A stretch of DNA of 64,000 bases from Ascidia mentula (Eukaryota > Chordata > Ascidiacea > Phlebobranchia > Ascidiidae). The notes beneath the pieces were generated by a model. It was not told the origin of the DNA. It did not search any database and saw only the letters and a list, made by a program, of their open reading frames with translations. Of this stretch, positions 11,938-21,962 are shown in pieces; within the stretch, counting starts at the first letter, position 1, and every line of letters begins with the position of its first letter. The stretch spans positions 21,776,001-21,840,000 of the forward strand of contig OX387201.1 in assembly GCA_947561715.1 (NCBI GenBank), written 5' to 3'. The position numbers and the translations under genes were made by a program.

Positions 11938-13500
11938 TCAACGTAATATCCACGAGGGATACGCGTTTTTCCTTAGCGCATTCCGGATGATAGTGATCTC
12001 TTCATAATAATCTTCTTTGCTTGAGACCAAGGCATCAGCTCTTTCCATCAGGGACCTGACAACCGCCTTTTTGTGTTGTAGCGGATGCGCCGACTGGAGG
12101 GAATGGTAGCGGTTGGTGTGAGTCGGCTTTCGGTAGACACGAGTGCCGATTTTGCCGTCCACGTTCCGGTATACTTCCACATCCAAGAATGGTAGTTTCT
12201 TATTAATTTCTTCCTCCAAAGTAAACTTTATAGATTCCTCAATGCCGTTCAGGTGGGCAAGGAAGGACTTGAGGACCAAAATATCGATAATGCAAAACGT
12301 ATCATCAACGTAACGTCTCCAAAAACGTGGAGGATGTGAAAATGTTGCCAGCGCTTTGTTTTTAATCGTCTCCATTACCACATTGGCAATCACAACGGAG
12401 ATGGGGGAACCCATCGCCGTGCCAAATACCTGTTGGTAAAAATCCCCTTGAAAAGAGAAATATGTCGCGTTTAGGCATAAATTAAGCCCTTCAGCAATGT
12501 CCTCACGCGACAATAGCGTTCGCTCTTCGAGATTTTCGTCTTCTTGTAAACGGTCCATGACCGTTTTGACAGCAAGAACCAGTGGTACATTTGTGAATAA
12601 GGAGACAACGTCAAATGACTCCATACACTCTCTTCCCGCTATTTCCACACTCCTAACATCTACTGCAAACTCATGCGAGTTCCTGACATGATGTGGACCG
12701 GTGCCAATTAATGGGGCAATGACTCTTGCGAGGTACTTCGCAAGCATGTAGCTTGGAGAGCCAATAAAAGAAACGATGAGCCTCAGCGGAATGCCTGGTT
12801 TATGGACTTTAGGAAGCCCATACAACTGAGGTCTGCAGTGTAGCTGCCGAAACTCTACAACCGACAACGCTTCTCTTTCTCTATGACGGTAACCCACAAA
12901 CCGGTTTACCTTGCGTTCTAACGAAGGGGTTGGATTTCTCGTCAACTTTTTATAAGTTGTGGTGTCATCTAAAAGTACCAGCAACTTATCAGTGTATTCG
13001 GACCGGTTCATCACAACAGTGCGGTTTCCTTTATCGGCTGGCAAAATGACAATGCTGCGATTGTTTCTAAGTTCTTGTATCGCTGACGAATATGATCTTG
13101 GCACATTGGGTGTAACACGAATACACCCTACCACCTTGCCTTGCAACAGAGATTTGACGTGGGCAGGTTGGCCAACAAGGCCCTTCTCGATGGATGCTAA
13201 CATCTGTTTCCATGGTACAGCGTTAGACGAAACGGCAAAGTTTAATCCAAGCGCTAAGACACCATGTTGCTCAGGTGTGAGTTCGTGGTCTGACATGTTC
13301 GTAACCCACTCTTTATTCGCGCTCTTGACCCGCGAATCAATTATTTTACCATGCCACAAATCGAGCTTCTCTGGACACCTTTTTCTTCCTGTTGCAATAT
13401 TCCGCACTGCGCCTTCTTTTATATAAGAGTAAAGCGATGCCAACGAGGTGTTGTCTAGAATTCCTTCGATTTTGCCTGTAGACTCCTTGAAAACGCGCAT
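11938..13500 (-). CDS. Penelope-like reverse transcriptase
   Basis: 520 codons. Reverse transcriptase motifs in order: YGLPKVHKPGIPLRLIVS (about residue 220), FDVVSLFTNVPL (motif A), GTAMGSPISVVIANVVME (motif B), RYVDDTFCII (motif C, catalytic YVDD near residue 393) and KLPFLDVEVYR. The order and the LPKVHK block are typical of Penelope-like enzymes, which copy element RNA at a cut chromosomal site. The ATG chosen is the first in this frame; open codons continue upstream (GRGDAHVRINNY) to an in-frame TAA. The frame ends at TGA 11938-11940. The endonuclease frame continues in the same register after this stop, so a single nonsense codon splits what is normally one protein. Confidence 0.9.
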   Translation of the reverse strand: MRVFKESTGKIEGILDNTSLASLYSYIKEGAVRNIATGRKRCPEKLDLWHGKIIDSRVKSANKEWVTNMSDHELTPEQHGVLALGLNFAVSSNAVPWKQMLASIEKGLVGQPAHVKSLLQGKVVGCIRVTPNVPRSYSSAIQELRNNRSIVILPADKGNRTVVMNRSEYTDKLLVLLDDTTTYKKLTRNPTPSLERKVNRFVGYRHREREALSVVEFRQLHCRPQLYGLPKVHKPGIPLRLIVSFIGSPSYMLAKYLARVIAPLIGTGPHHVRNSHEFAVDVRSVEIAGRECMESFDVVSLFTNVPLVLAVKTVMDRLQEDENLEERTLLSREDIAEGLNLCLNATYFSFQGDFYQQVFGTAMGSPISVVIANVVMETIKNKALATFSHPPRFWRRYVDDTFCIIDILVLKSFLAHLNGIEESIKFTLEEEINKKLPFLDVEVYRNVDGKIGTRVYRKPTHTNRYHSLQSAHPLQHKKAVVRSLMERADALVSSKEDYYEEITIIRNALRKNAYPSWILR

Positions 13501-13526
13501 ATAGTTGTTGATGCGTACATGTGCAT

Positions 13527-13820
13527 CGCCTCTTCCTAGAAGCGCTCCACATCCACAAGAACAATTGCTGTGTTAATGATAGGGAACAGTGCGTTTACTT
13601 CCCGGTGCTCTATAACAAATTACTGTAACTGTAGTTTTCCCGCCCATTTTTTATACATCACATGATTTTACAAGCGGTGTTAGCGTTATCCCCTTTTTCG
13701 TGTTGGCACGTTTTTTGGCGTTAGTGTGTGCTGTACCATTACCTTGAGGAAGCCTTGTTGAATAACCGGCGAAACATCGGTGAATAAAGTTACGTTTTAT
13801 CTTTGCCAGAAGAACAGATT
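13527..13820. repeat. Right terminal inverted repeat of the Penelope-like element
   Basis: Reverse complement of 11256-11550. On the minus strand the reverse transcriptase frame opens inside or just after this repeat; an upstream in-frame TAA lies within it. Confidence 0.85.
13741..13781 (+). ncRNA. Second hammerhead-like motif, opposite terminal repeat
   Basis: Same block as at 11293-11336 in inverted orientation. It has the same C-to-T change in the core and one further change after GAAA. Confidence 0.35.
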
Positions 13821-16460
13821 TTTATGTTTTTATGTATTGCTGGTGGAGACTTTTACAAGGTATGTGTATCATGGCTATTCTCATTTAAAGCCATAAATGC
13901 CGAAAACTGATATATTGTTGTGTGGCTTCGCCCTTATCCTAAAAAGTTTCCAAACTAATATGAGTCTGTGGGTCGCCAGGCCTAAAATTGAATAAATCCT
14001 ATGGAGGTCAATGGCAATATTTAACCTGCTTGATAGATCATTATGGCACTGGTTTTTAATCATTGCTGGTTTGTGGTTCATTAGCTGGTGTCACTAACAA
14101 ACTTATTTTGCAACACTTTTTATTCCGTGTTTACTTTCTTTGCAGTCTCTTAATTCAAGCACCAGCAGCTCGTGTGACACCATGGCACTCTTATCCTCTG
14201 ATTCTGATTAGTATTAACCTGCTGGCATTTTAATAAATTATTCTATACTGACATACTTCGGGTATTTTATATTGCAGGCGTAGGTTATAGTTAACTAACT
14301 TAGTCCCATTTAAATAAGGTTTTCATTAAAGAACAACCGACGTCAGAAGGATATTTCTTTGTATCGTCGAAACGTGAAACGCAATATGTGGTAAAGATGT
14401 TCTCTAGTGCAAATTTAGTTACGATAAATATTTAATCAGTCAGACAACTGGAAGCGCAAAGGAACCGAAAGTGGTTTAAGAATGTCAGACAGAACTCATG
14501 TTTACCGGAATTTATACAGACCATTGAACTACGCAGAGCAAATTCTAAAACAAGCAAAGTAAACACAAAGCTTGTGATTCTTAAACGCACACGTTTTGTC
14601 ACAAAGCACAGTTTAACGACAACAAAGTGTTTGCGTCATCCGCCTGAATTTATGTCACCGTTGAGGATGTTTTAAATGGTGATGATGACGATAAAACTGC
14701 TCAACCACAGCGCGTATTGATAATACGATCGTTGTCTTTCTTCTAATTATCCCCTAAGTGGGAGCGACGCGTTTGTTGCATGTGATGCTTAGTAGTGCAG
14801 GGTATAAATATCTGCTTATCCTGCTGATTTCTATGCTTAATCTCCTGACGATACACCGGTGGCACAGAACTTATTGATCCTACGGCATATACCAGGCATA
14901 TTTTTTTTTGCTATTCCATCGCCTGCAGAAATGTTTTATTCTTATCAATGCAAAGTGTGTTTCAGAGAAAAAAAAAACTCTAGTTCATAGATCGTCTGGA
15001 TGATGCCAAAATCTTTAACCAATAGAGTAAAACCATTTACATCCAGATGTTACAATCACCTTGACTGTTGATGTATCCGAATGGTCTGTAGGACCAGTGC
15101 TTGAACAGCACATAAGCGGTATGGGTGACAACTGCCAGCCAACATTTTCGTACTAACGAAATACAATACAACGGTTCTCTTCACATTCGCGCATCTATTG
15201 GTTGGTCGTAATGTGTTCAATTTACAAACAAATATTAACTAAAATATTAAATCTTTAAATTAAAAGTGTAAATCTCTGTTTTTAAAACAGCACGTATTTT
15301 AATTGCCAAAAAAATCGGCCCGGTGTTCAAGCCTAATAATATTTATATTAGTTAAAAACCTCTACTGGCATCGTTAAAGTTTCGGTCTTGGAGACCGCTG
15401 CGGAAAAAAAATGGCGGAAGTTTTGTTTTTGTTAAATTTATTTTATTTTTGAGTAATAACGAGAACACAAACAATTATGAGGAACAGGAGGTAGTTTTTG
15501 TGTTGAGCTTCTGCTTCAATCCGAGCAACTGGAGTCAGGATCGTGGGGTGTTATTTCTTGGGGAGGAACTGATCGTCCAAACTTTACTTGAGAACGAATA
15601 AAGGAATAAATCCGCTTTCACAGAGTAACAGTTTCCTCATAAATTCTGCCCAAGTCAACGGCTGTGAATTTAGTTCCGCATTTTCGTTGGGCGCTGAGAG
15701 AGGAAATAATGGTTCCGCTTGGCTAAGCAGCTGATATTTGTTGCGTCACAATATTAGCGCAGACAAACCGAGTGAGTCGACGGCGGAAAGATTGGCAATA
15801 TATTGTTGGAAATTACCACTTTTATTTTTAGTATGTTTCACCTTTGATGAGTTTAAAATAGCGAGTTAACCATATTTTGAACGCAGATAACTTTACTGTT
15901 TTACATAGTAGCGGTTTCAGGTATTTACCCAGCATTGTTCGTAGTCCGACCTTTCAACGACATCAACAAATACAAATTCCAACCAAGGTTGTTTGTTATT
16001 TAGGACATGATAACGTACATGTCACATTGTACTGAGTGCTAGATTTGTTGATTCAAATAGTATGTTGTACCTAAAAACCGTAAAAAATATTCTTTCAGTT
16101 AATCTGGTGTGTGCGCATGTTTGCATTGTTTTAAGTATTGCCCTTGCCCACATTGTCCTGTCTACTGTAAGGCCTCAACAACATCTTGTATTTTGTTCAT
16201 CATTATCTTGGGTTGATGAAAAACACATGTGTCCTGGGTAGACCAACTGTTGTTATAGCAACCCACCGATCACGTGGTAATCACAAAACATTTTTCTTCA
16301 CTCGTCACGCATCACTGCTCGCTCGTGCTTTGTTTGGATCGAGGTTCTGGCGACAGATTTGAAGTCTTGGGGGTTGACTAGATTGGAGAAATGACGTGAG
16401 GAATTTTCCTCCGCACAGAATTTTCAAAATCGGTCAAAAATCCGCCCAATTTTTGTGATT
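13821..16460. other. Intergenic stretch, no supported gene
   Basis: AT-rich with short homopolymer runs. A short frame near 15.53-15.59 kb (SWGVISWGGTDRPNFT) resembles the end of a trypsin-like domain, but no partner exon was found. No array or long repeat was seen. Confidence 0.4.
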
Positions 16461-16468
16461 TTGCAATT

Positions 16469-16545
16469 AATCTGCGCACAAATTATCAATCCGCGCAAAA
16501 ATTATTAATCCGCGCACAAATTATCAATCCGCGCACAATACATGA
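16469..16545. repeat. Short tandem repeat, about 19 bp x 4
   Basis: Four consecutive imperfect copies of a unit reading approximately AATCCGCGCACAAATTATC. Confidence 0.7.
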
Positions 16546-16688
16546 TTTGCACCAAAACAGCGCCTCTAGTGTCAGCTCGGGGTCAGGGGTTAAGTTGTGC
16601 TACGCGAGCGAAATGCTGTTTTGTGTGATACGAAGTTTTGGAAATAATCACTTATTTTGTTTGTTATACGGCTTTGATTTTAAACTGA

Positions 16689-17047
16689 ATGTCAGGACTT
16701 GGATGTTGCGTAATTGGTTGCAATAACAATCGAAGAAAATTGCGTCAGTGGAGATCTAAACAGGGTGAAATTCATGAATGCAATCTTGGATGTAGTCGGT
16801 GCCGCGGTGCGTATGTGATTCTCCATTCGTACTTCACCCCTTTCAAACGAAATTAAACCATAAAGAAGATCATGATCGATGGGTGAATTGTGTTAAAAGG
16901 GAAGGTTGTGAAAACCACAAATGAACTCGCATTTGCTCCAAACAGCACTTTGTTAAAGGCAGGCCAGCAACACAAAGTCCAGTTCGTAATTTACACTTGG
17001 TTCATACAACCAGTGTCATAAAAGCTAGGAAACCACCATCTGGTTGA
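16689..17047 (+). pseudogene. THAP zinc-finger domain relic, probably transposon-derived
   Basis: The first frame begins MSGLGCCVIGCNNNRRKLR and continues with further Cys/His and LHSYFTPF before a stop. After a frame change it resumes with DHDRWVNCVKREGCENH, then TRICSKQHFVKGRP and SPVRNLHL. This order (CxxC, W, CSxHF, C-terminal P) matches the C2CH THAP DNA-binding domain, found in transposases and domesticated genes. Stops and frame changes make it non-functional as it stands. No catalytic transposase domain was recognised downstream. Confidence 0.6.
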
Positions 17048-18940
17048 CAAGCAAGTAAAGAGCCCTAACAACTTTAAATAGTCCCAACATAAGTACAAGC
17101 CATGAAACAATTCAACCAAGTTCTATATTAGGTGCAGGTGGTAGTTGCAGATGTAAGTGAACTCATTAAACCGAAAACAAATGTATTACAATAATGTCGA
17201 TGTGAATTTAACTTTCTGACATCTTTTGAACTGGTAAAATTGAACAAAAAATTAATTCAGTTTTCAAGTTACTAGAGAAGAGATCTGTTGGGATGAATTA
17301 CTGGAACAGTTCAAGTTGCAATGCAACAAGAAGCAAACAAATCTGTATATGTCTGTTATTTGATGATGAGTTAGTGATGATGACATTCATGAGATTTTGA
17401 TTTGAACTGTTGGAAAAATATTTAACACTGAGATTTGGCATTTCTTGCTCATCGGTATCAAGAATCATAACAGCATTAACAAAATTTCTTTCGTGGCAAC
17501 TAAAATTGGCCAATCATCGTATATATGTTGAAAATGTTTTTTATTTTGTTGCTGATATTGTCATGATATGTGTAATCTAATAGAACTATTTAGACCGCAT
17601 ATCAGTAATTCTATTAAAATAGTTTTGCCCGCGGGGAATGCCCGTCTTGTACTCCTGCGTCATAGAGAGTCTCAGTTCCGTCACAAGGCAACCGGTGATG
17701 CGTTGGGGTCAATTTTCTGGTTGAATGAGCAAGAAGTCACGTGGTGTAGCCAGGGCGATTTTCAGCGTGTTTGGTGCAGTTTTAGTGCATTTTTAGTGCA
17801 TTTTTTGCTCATCTCAGTCAGTCAGACGTTTGGTGCAGGGTGCTGTGAAAAGTTTAGTTGAAAAACCACCAAAATGTTCAAGGGGATGTAGCTCAAAATT
17901 GAATCACAGAAGTATACCTTAATTTGTGATTTTATGTTAGGCCCGCCTCTTGGCTACGCAGTAAGTTGAAGATTAGTTGCAAGATAGATGCTTAAAGCAC
18001 CACCTAGGGGTCATTTAGGCCCCAGATCAGTCATTATTTTAGCTAAATGGGCTGCAAAAAAATGTAAGATGGTTTTGCGAAAAAATGAATCACAAAACCC
18101 TCATCCAATTTGCAATTTAATGTTGGTCCTAACCCTTTTTTACGCAATGGCAAAAAAAATTGTCACAGGAAAGTTGCTTTGGTTGCCCCCTGGGACTGTT
18201 TTTGCTATCCTATAGGACAAAAGATCCTCCTGGAGGCTCCTCAGATCCTTGCTGTGTTTTGGCGGATGCAGCTGCAACCAATTTTTTTCTCTATGAATAG
18301 TACCAGTAGATCTTCATGGGTCACCGACCACAGGAATTGTTGTTGGCAAAAAAAGCAAATCACTCAGTATGGGTATTAATGGTGATAGCCTTCAAACCTA
18401 GATTTTGGGATTCAATACTGATATGCGGCCTTAAGTCAGAAGAAATATTGTTCACATGATTTATTTTAAGTTGTTGCTTACTTAAAAGTTTTTGTCACAA
18501 AGAAACGTACTTAAGTGTTAATACAAATGTTTGCACATAACATTAATAAATCAGGACCACTGTGTGAACACAAAAAAATTCAATTACAAGAGGTAATATG
18601 ACAGTAAACTGAAAGGAACAAACAAAGGCATTGAACAAAGTACAACATAAAAAGGGCAGTTTAACAATGTGCATTTAAATATATAAAAATAATCACTTGT
18701 TTTGTCTAAGGCAGATTGCTAGAAATCTATTTCTTTAGCTTTCAATGAACCTATAAAATTTGAGTTCGATAGATTCCTCTGAAAGAGAAGTGAAGTGCAC
18801 GATTTCTCTTAATTTTGTTGCTGTAGCTTCGGCTTGATGCTGCAATGTGATTGCAGTTTTGATTTAATCTAAAAAAATGCTATGGTTTCAAGGCATACTG
18901 ATTTTCTATTTTAGGCTACTTCACAATTAATGAGACTACC
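17048..18940. other. Intergenic stretch, possibly more decayed transposon sequence
   Basis: Only short frames with no recognisable domain. It lies between the THAP relic and the DNA transposon and may contain remnants of the former. Confidence 0.3.
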
Positions 18941-18957
18941 CAAACAACACCAGAGGG

Positions 18958-19647
18958 ATGTTAGTTGACAAAAAGAAGACCAAGAAGCCACGTTTCGTTG
19001 CAGCGCTCAACAAAGAGTTGAGGAAGTCAGCAGAGGAAGTGGAACTTCAGTTTATTGAGGGTGGCATCCCATCGCAGTTACTTAGTAACGATGGGATCCA
19101 TCTCTCAGATGAAGGTCTACGACTTCTGCTGACACACGTGGAAAGGACTGTCCAATCACGGGAGGTGGCGGTCAAGGCTATCCTGGATTTCCCCGAATTA
19201 AATGCGGGAAAACAGATTACGCCGAGTCCACTGTCGGTGAGTACGAATGTTTTTACCAACAAAATTATTAAATTAACAACAATATTTTGCATTAGAAATT
19301 CATTGAACAGGCGGAACCGGTGAAATCAAGGCCAACATTTCTTGATGTTGTTAAGGAAAGAGCGCAGCAGGTCAAATATTAATCTATTATATTATAACTC
19401 CCTGTATCTTAGTAAAACTGGTAGTTATACAAACTGCATTTGTATTTGCTAGGTTAACAAACCGTCATATGTACGGTTAGCTCCAGTACAGCGATCGGTT
19501 CCAGAGTACGATTGGCTCCAGAGGCCTTCCCAAATATGGGGAGGAGGAGGAGGAAGAGGAGGAGGAGTACTGGATTCCAACCAACAAGACCTGCAGTCGT
19601 CCACCAAACTGCGCACCAGACGACAACGGAAAGTGACGGAAGCATCG
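18958..19647 (+). CDS. Transposon-borne spliced frame with an SGNH-hydrolase-like tail
   Basis: The ATG lies inside the left terminal repeat. Likely exons are 18958 to about 19233, about 19296-19371 and about 19453-19647, joined at GTGAGT, GTCAAA and AG sites. The first exon contains LLSNDGIHLSDEGLRLLLTH, resembling the last conserved block (DxxH) of SGNH/GDSL hydrolases. The rest of such a domain is missing, so it would not be an enzyme alone. The third exon is Gly- and Arg-rich. The exon chain is tentative. Confidence 0.4.
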
Positions 19648-19696
19648 TAGTCCGGATGGATGGTTGTAACAAGACGAGAAGGAAGAACGTCGGGGT

Positions 19697-19870
19697 AGAA
19701 GAAGAAGAAGAAGAAGAAGAAGAAGAAGAAGAAGAAGAAGAAGAAGAAGAAGAAGAAGAAGAAGAAGAAGAAGAAGAAGAAGAAGAAGAAGAAGAAGAAG
19801 AAGAAGAAGAAGAAGAAGAAGAAGAAGAAGAAGAAGAAGAAGAAGAAGAAGAAGAAGAAGAAGAAGAAGA
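19697..19870. repeat. GAA/TTC triplet microsatellite, about 58 units
   Basis: Near-pure GAA tract of about 174 bp inside the transposon. It reads as poly-Glu on the plus strand and poly-Phe on the minus strand; neither is taken as coding evidence. Confidence 0.95.
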
Positions 19871-19963
19871 GTCCTAACGCCAAGAAGACCGCGTCACCAC
19901 CGATCAAGTTCACACGAAAGGGAATTCCCGATGCTAAGAACGTAGAAGCCATCGATGAAATGC

Positions 19964-20518
19964 GAGAGTTCGAGGAGGGAAAGCCTCGATGATGAAAAGG
20001 TCGTGTCGCCATCGAGAGAGTACGAGAGTTCGAGGAGGGAAAGCCTCGATGATGAAAAGGTCGTGTCGCCATCGAGAGAGTACGAGAGTTCGAGGAGGGA
20101 AAGCCTCGATGATGAAAAGGTCGTGTCGCCATCGAGAGAGTACGAGAGTTCGAGGAGGGAAAGCCTCGATGATGAAAAGGTCGTGTCGCCATCGAGAGAG
20201 TACGAGAGTTCGAGGAGGGAAAGCCTCGATGATGAAAAGGTCGTGTCGCCATCGAGAGAGTACGAGAGTTCGAGGAGGGAAAGCCTCGATGATGAAAAGG
20301 TCGTGTCGCCATCGAGAGAGTACGAGAGTTCGAGGAGGGAAAGCCTCGATGATGAAAAGGTCGTGTCGCCATCGAGAGAGTACGAGAGTTCGAGGAGGGA
20401 AAGCCTCGATGATGAAAAGGTCGTGTCGCCATCGAGAGAGTACGAGAGTTCGAGGAGGGAAAGCCTCGATGATGAAAAGGTCGTGTCGCCGTCGAGAGAG
20501 TACGAGAGTTCGAGAAGG
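19964..20518. repeat. 60-bp minisatellite, about nine copies
   Basis: Consecutive 60-bp units are identical except at the last copy. In one plus frame each unit encodes a 20-residue repeat (SSRRESLDDEKVVSPSREYE). Two plus and two minus frames stay open only because the unit length is a multiple of three. Near-identity implies recent expansion or homogenisation. Confidence 0.95.
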
Positions 20519-20675
20519 AGAAAACCCCGCCCCACTTCCGAAGTGCGCAACAGGACAAGCTCGAGGTAACCTAACAGTAGACATGTTTGTGTCAGCACTA
20601 TCCAAGTACACTTCATTTGACCCTCGCACCCCCTCGTCATGACATGTATTGATAAAGCATTTTTTTTCCGAAGAC

Positions 20676-21797
20676 ATGTCCAAAAAAAAACGGGATAACA
20701 AAATTCGAAATCTAAAATACTTCTGGGCAAAACATGAAGGACAAATAAAATGTTGTCTCGATTTGTTTGGCGCCTGTAATGTTGATGGTAAAACCGAAAG
20801 CAATATTAATAGTGAAGTAATAACTGACGAAATCTTTGAACATCAATCCAATGTTGAGCGTAGTCTTGTCGACATAAATCCCCCCTGTGTAAGCGACGAG
20901 GGTGAAAGAGGTGAAGATAACGTGGATAATGCTGATGTTTGTGTTCCGAATCCCGAATGTTCAGGTTTGACTGATGTGCGCGATGATAGCAGCGGGTGCG
21001 ATGTTGATGAGTTTGCCAGTTTAAAACGCGACGCATACTGGTCTCCCAGCACTTTCGCACAAAGTGCAAGTTTTACTTTAACTACAGACGAGTTCGATCA
21101 TATTAGTAAAGGTATTAAAGGTAGATATTGTACAGGAAAGGAATGGCCGGAAATCATTCGACGCGCATTGAAGAACAGTAATCCGTACTGTTCTTTCGCG
21201 GCTAAGGAGCAAAGATGGTATGTCAAGCAAAACACGGATCGCTTTTTTCACACCAAATTTCGGTGCACATTCGGGACTTGCCACTGTGTGGCATCTATCG
21301 ACTTGGTTTGTTTGCATAAAAAATTTGTTACAGTAAACTATTCATCAATTCCTGTTCATCCAACAGGAACAACAAAATCTACCAATCTAAAAGGATTAAG
21401 ATTAGAAAAAGTTAAACAACTTGTAACGAATAAATGTCCCCGCTTAACACACCTTCATATGCTCGAAAAAGTTGAACCCGGCGTCTTAGAATCAGGAAAC
21501 AGGGATGACGCGCCATCCAAAGAGGTGTTAAAAAAGGCTCGGAACGCGGCGATTAGGATAGGCGTCCCGTCCAAGCAGGAATTAGAAGCGCTTGCGATTA
21601 TGCAGGATGAACAAAAGGTCGACGGCGTTGCGGTGAAAGGACAGTTGGGCGGAACGCTGCAGCATGTCACTTCGACTCCCAGTATCATGCTGTGGTCGCA
21701 AGAGACGTTAGAAATTTTCCACGAACGCACTAAACGTGATATAATGTACATTTTTTGGCGAGCGCAGAGCGTTGAAAAATGTGGGGGTTATGGTTAA
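20676..21797 (+). CDS. Transposon-borne protein of unknown family, 373 codons
   Basis: The first ATG of the frame is used (MSKKKRDNK). The protein has a basic start, an acidic middle and a central block with spaced Cys/His (FRCTFGTCHCVASIDLVCLH). Later comes LHMLEKVEPGVLESG and, near the end, LWSQETLEIFHERTKRDIMYI. The layout resembles the N-terminal part of large transposases, and the frame stops where an RNase H-like core might begin. That reading is inference; no family was recognised with certainty. It sits wholly inside the transposon at 18949-21954. Confidence 0.5.
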   Translation: MSKKKRDNKIRNLKYFWAKHEGQIKCCLDLFGACNVDGKTESNINSEVITDEIFEHQSNVERSLVDINPPCVSDEGERGEDNVDNADVCVPNPECSGLTDVRDDSSGCDVDEFASLKRDAYWSPSTFAQSASFTLTTDEFDHISKGIKGRYCTGKEWPEIIRRALKNSNPYCSFAAKEQRWYVKQNTDRFFHTKFRCTFGTCHCVASIDLVCLHKKFVTVNYSSIPVHPTGTTKSTNLKGLRLEKVKQLVTNKCPRLTHLHMLEKVEPGVLESGNRDDAPSKEVLKKARNAAIRIGVPSKQELEALAIMQDEQKVDGVAVKGQLGGTLQHVTSTPSIMLWSQETLEIFHERTKRDIMYIFWRAQSVEKCGGYG

Positions 21798-21962
21798 TAT
21801 TCTTCAAATTTGAGAGGGCGCGCGTTTTTTCTCGCAAACAAGTTTATCTTTGTGTGAAAAAAGTAAGTCGCTACCTCGTAAGGCGGCCGAGTCACGCGCG
21901 TTTAAACTTTTGTTAACTGGCGATTTTTTTTTTGTCAACTAACATCCCTCTGGTCAAACAAC

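Larger units (their letters stand above)
11256..13820 (-). mobile_element. Penelope-like retroelement with about 295-bp terminal inverted repeats
   Basis: The element is bounded by inverted repeats at 11256-11550 and 13527-13820 that match almost base for base. Between them, on the minus strand, lie a reverse transcriptase frame and a GIY-YIG endonuclease frame, the defining pair of Penelope-like elements. The inverted repeats include a hammerhead-ribozyme-like block. High similarity of the two ends and an almost open coding region point to recent insertion. I could not define a target-site duplication. Confidence 0.9.
18949..21954 (+). mobile_element. DNA transposon, about 3.0 kb, perfect 26-bp terminal inverted repeats, 8-bp target duplication
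   Basis: The ends begin ACCAGAGGGATGTTAGTTGA at the left and its reverse complement at the right, identical for about 26 bp. They are flanked by the direct repeat CAAACAAC (18941-18948 and 21955-21962). An 8-bp duplication is typical of hAT and P superfamilies and near that of MULE elements. The interior holds a spliced reading frame at the left, a GAA microsatellite, a 60-bp minisatellite and a 373-codon frame at the right. No complete transposase catalytic domain was recognised, so it may depend on a helper. Perfect ends suggest recent movement. Confidence 0.85.

Noticed and set aside
12497..13426. Plus-strand frames of 64 and 155 codons
   Set aside because: Antisense shadows of the Penelope-like reverse transcriptase.
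15530..15592. Trypsin-like domain end (SWGVISWGG)
   Set aside because: Too short, no neighbouring S1 exon, likely chance or a very old relic.
19449..20803. Long minus-strand frames with poly-Phe and 20-residue repeats
   Set aside because: They are read through the GAA tract and the 60-bp minisatellite; open only because the unit length is a multiple of three.
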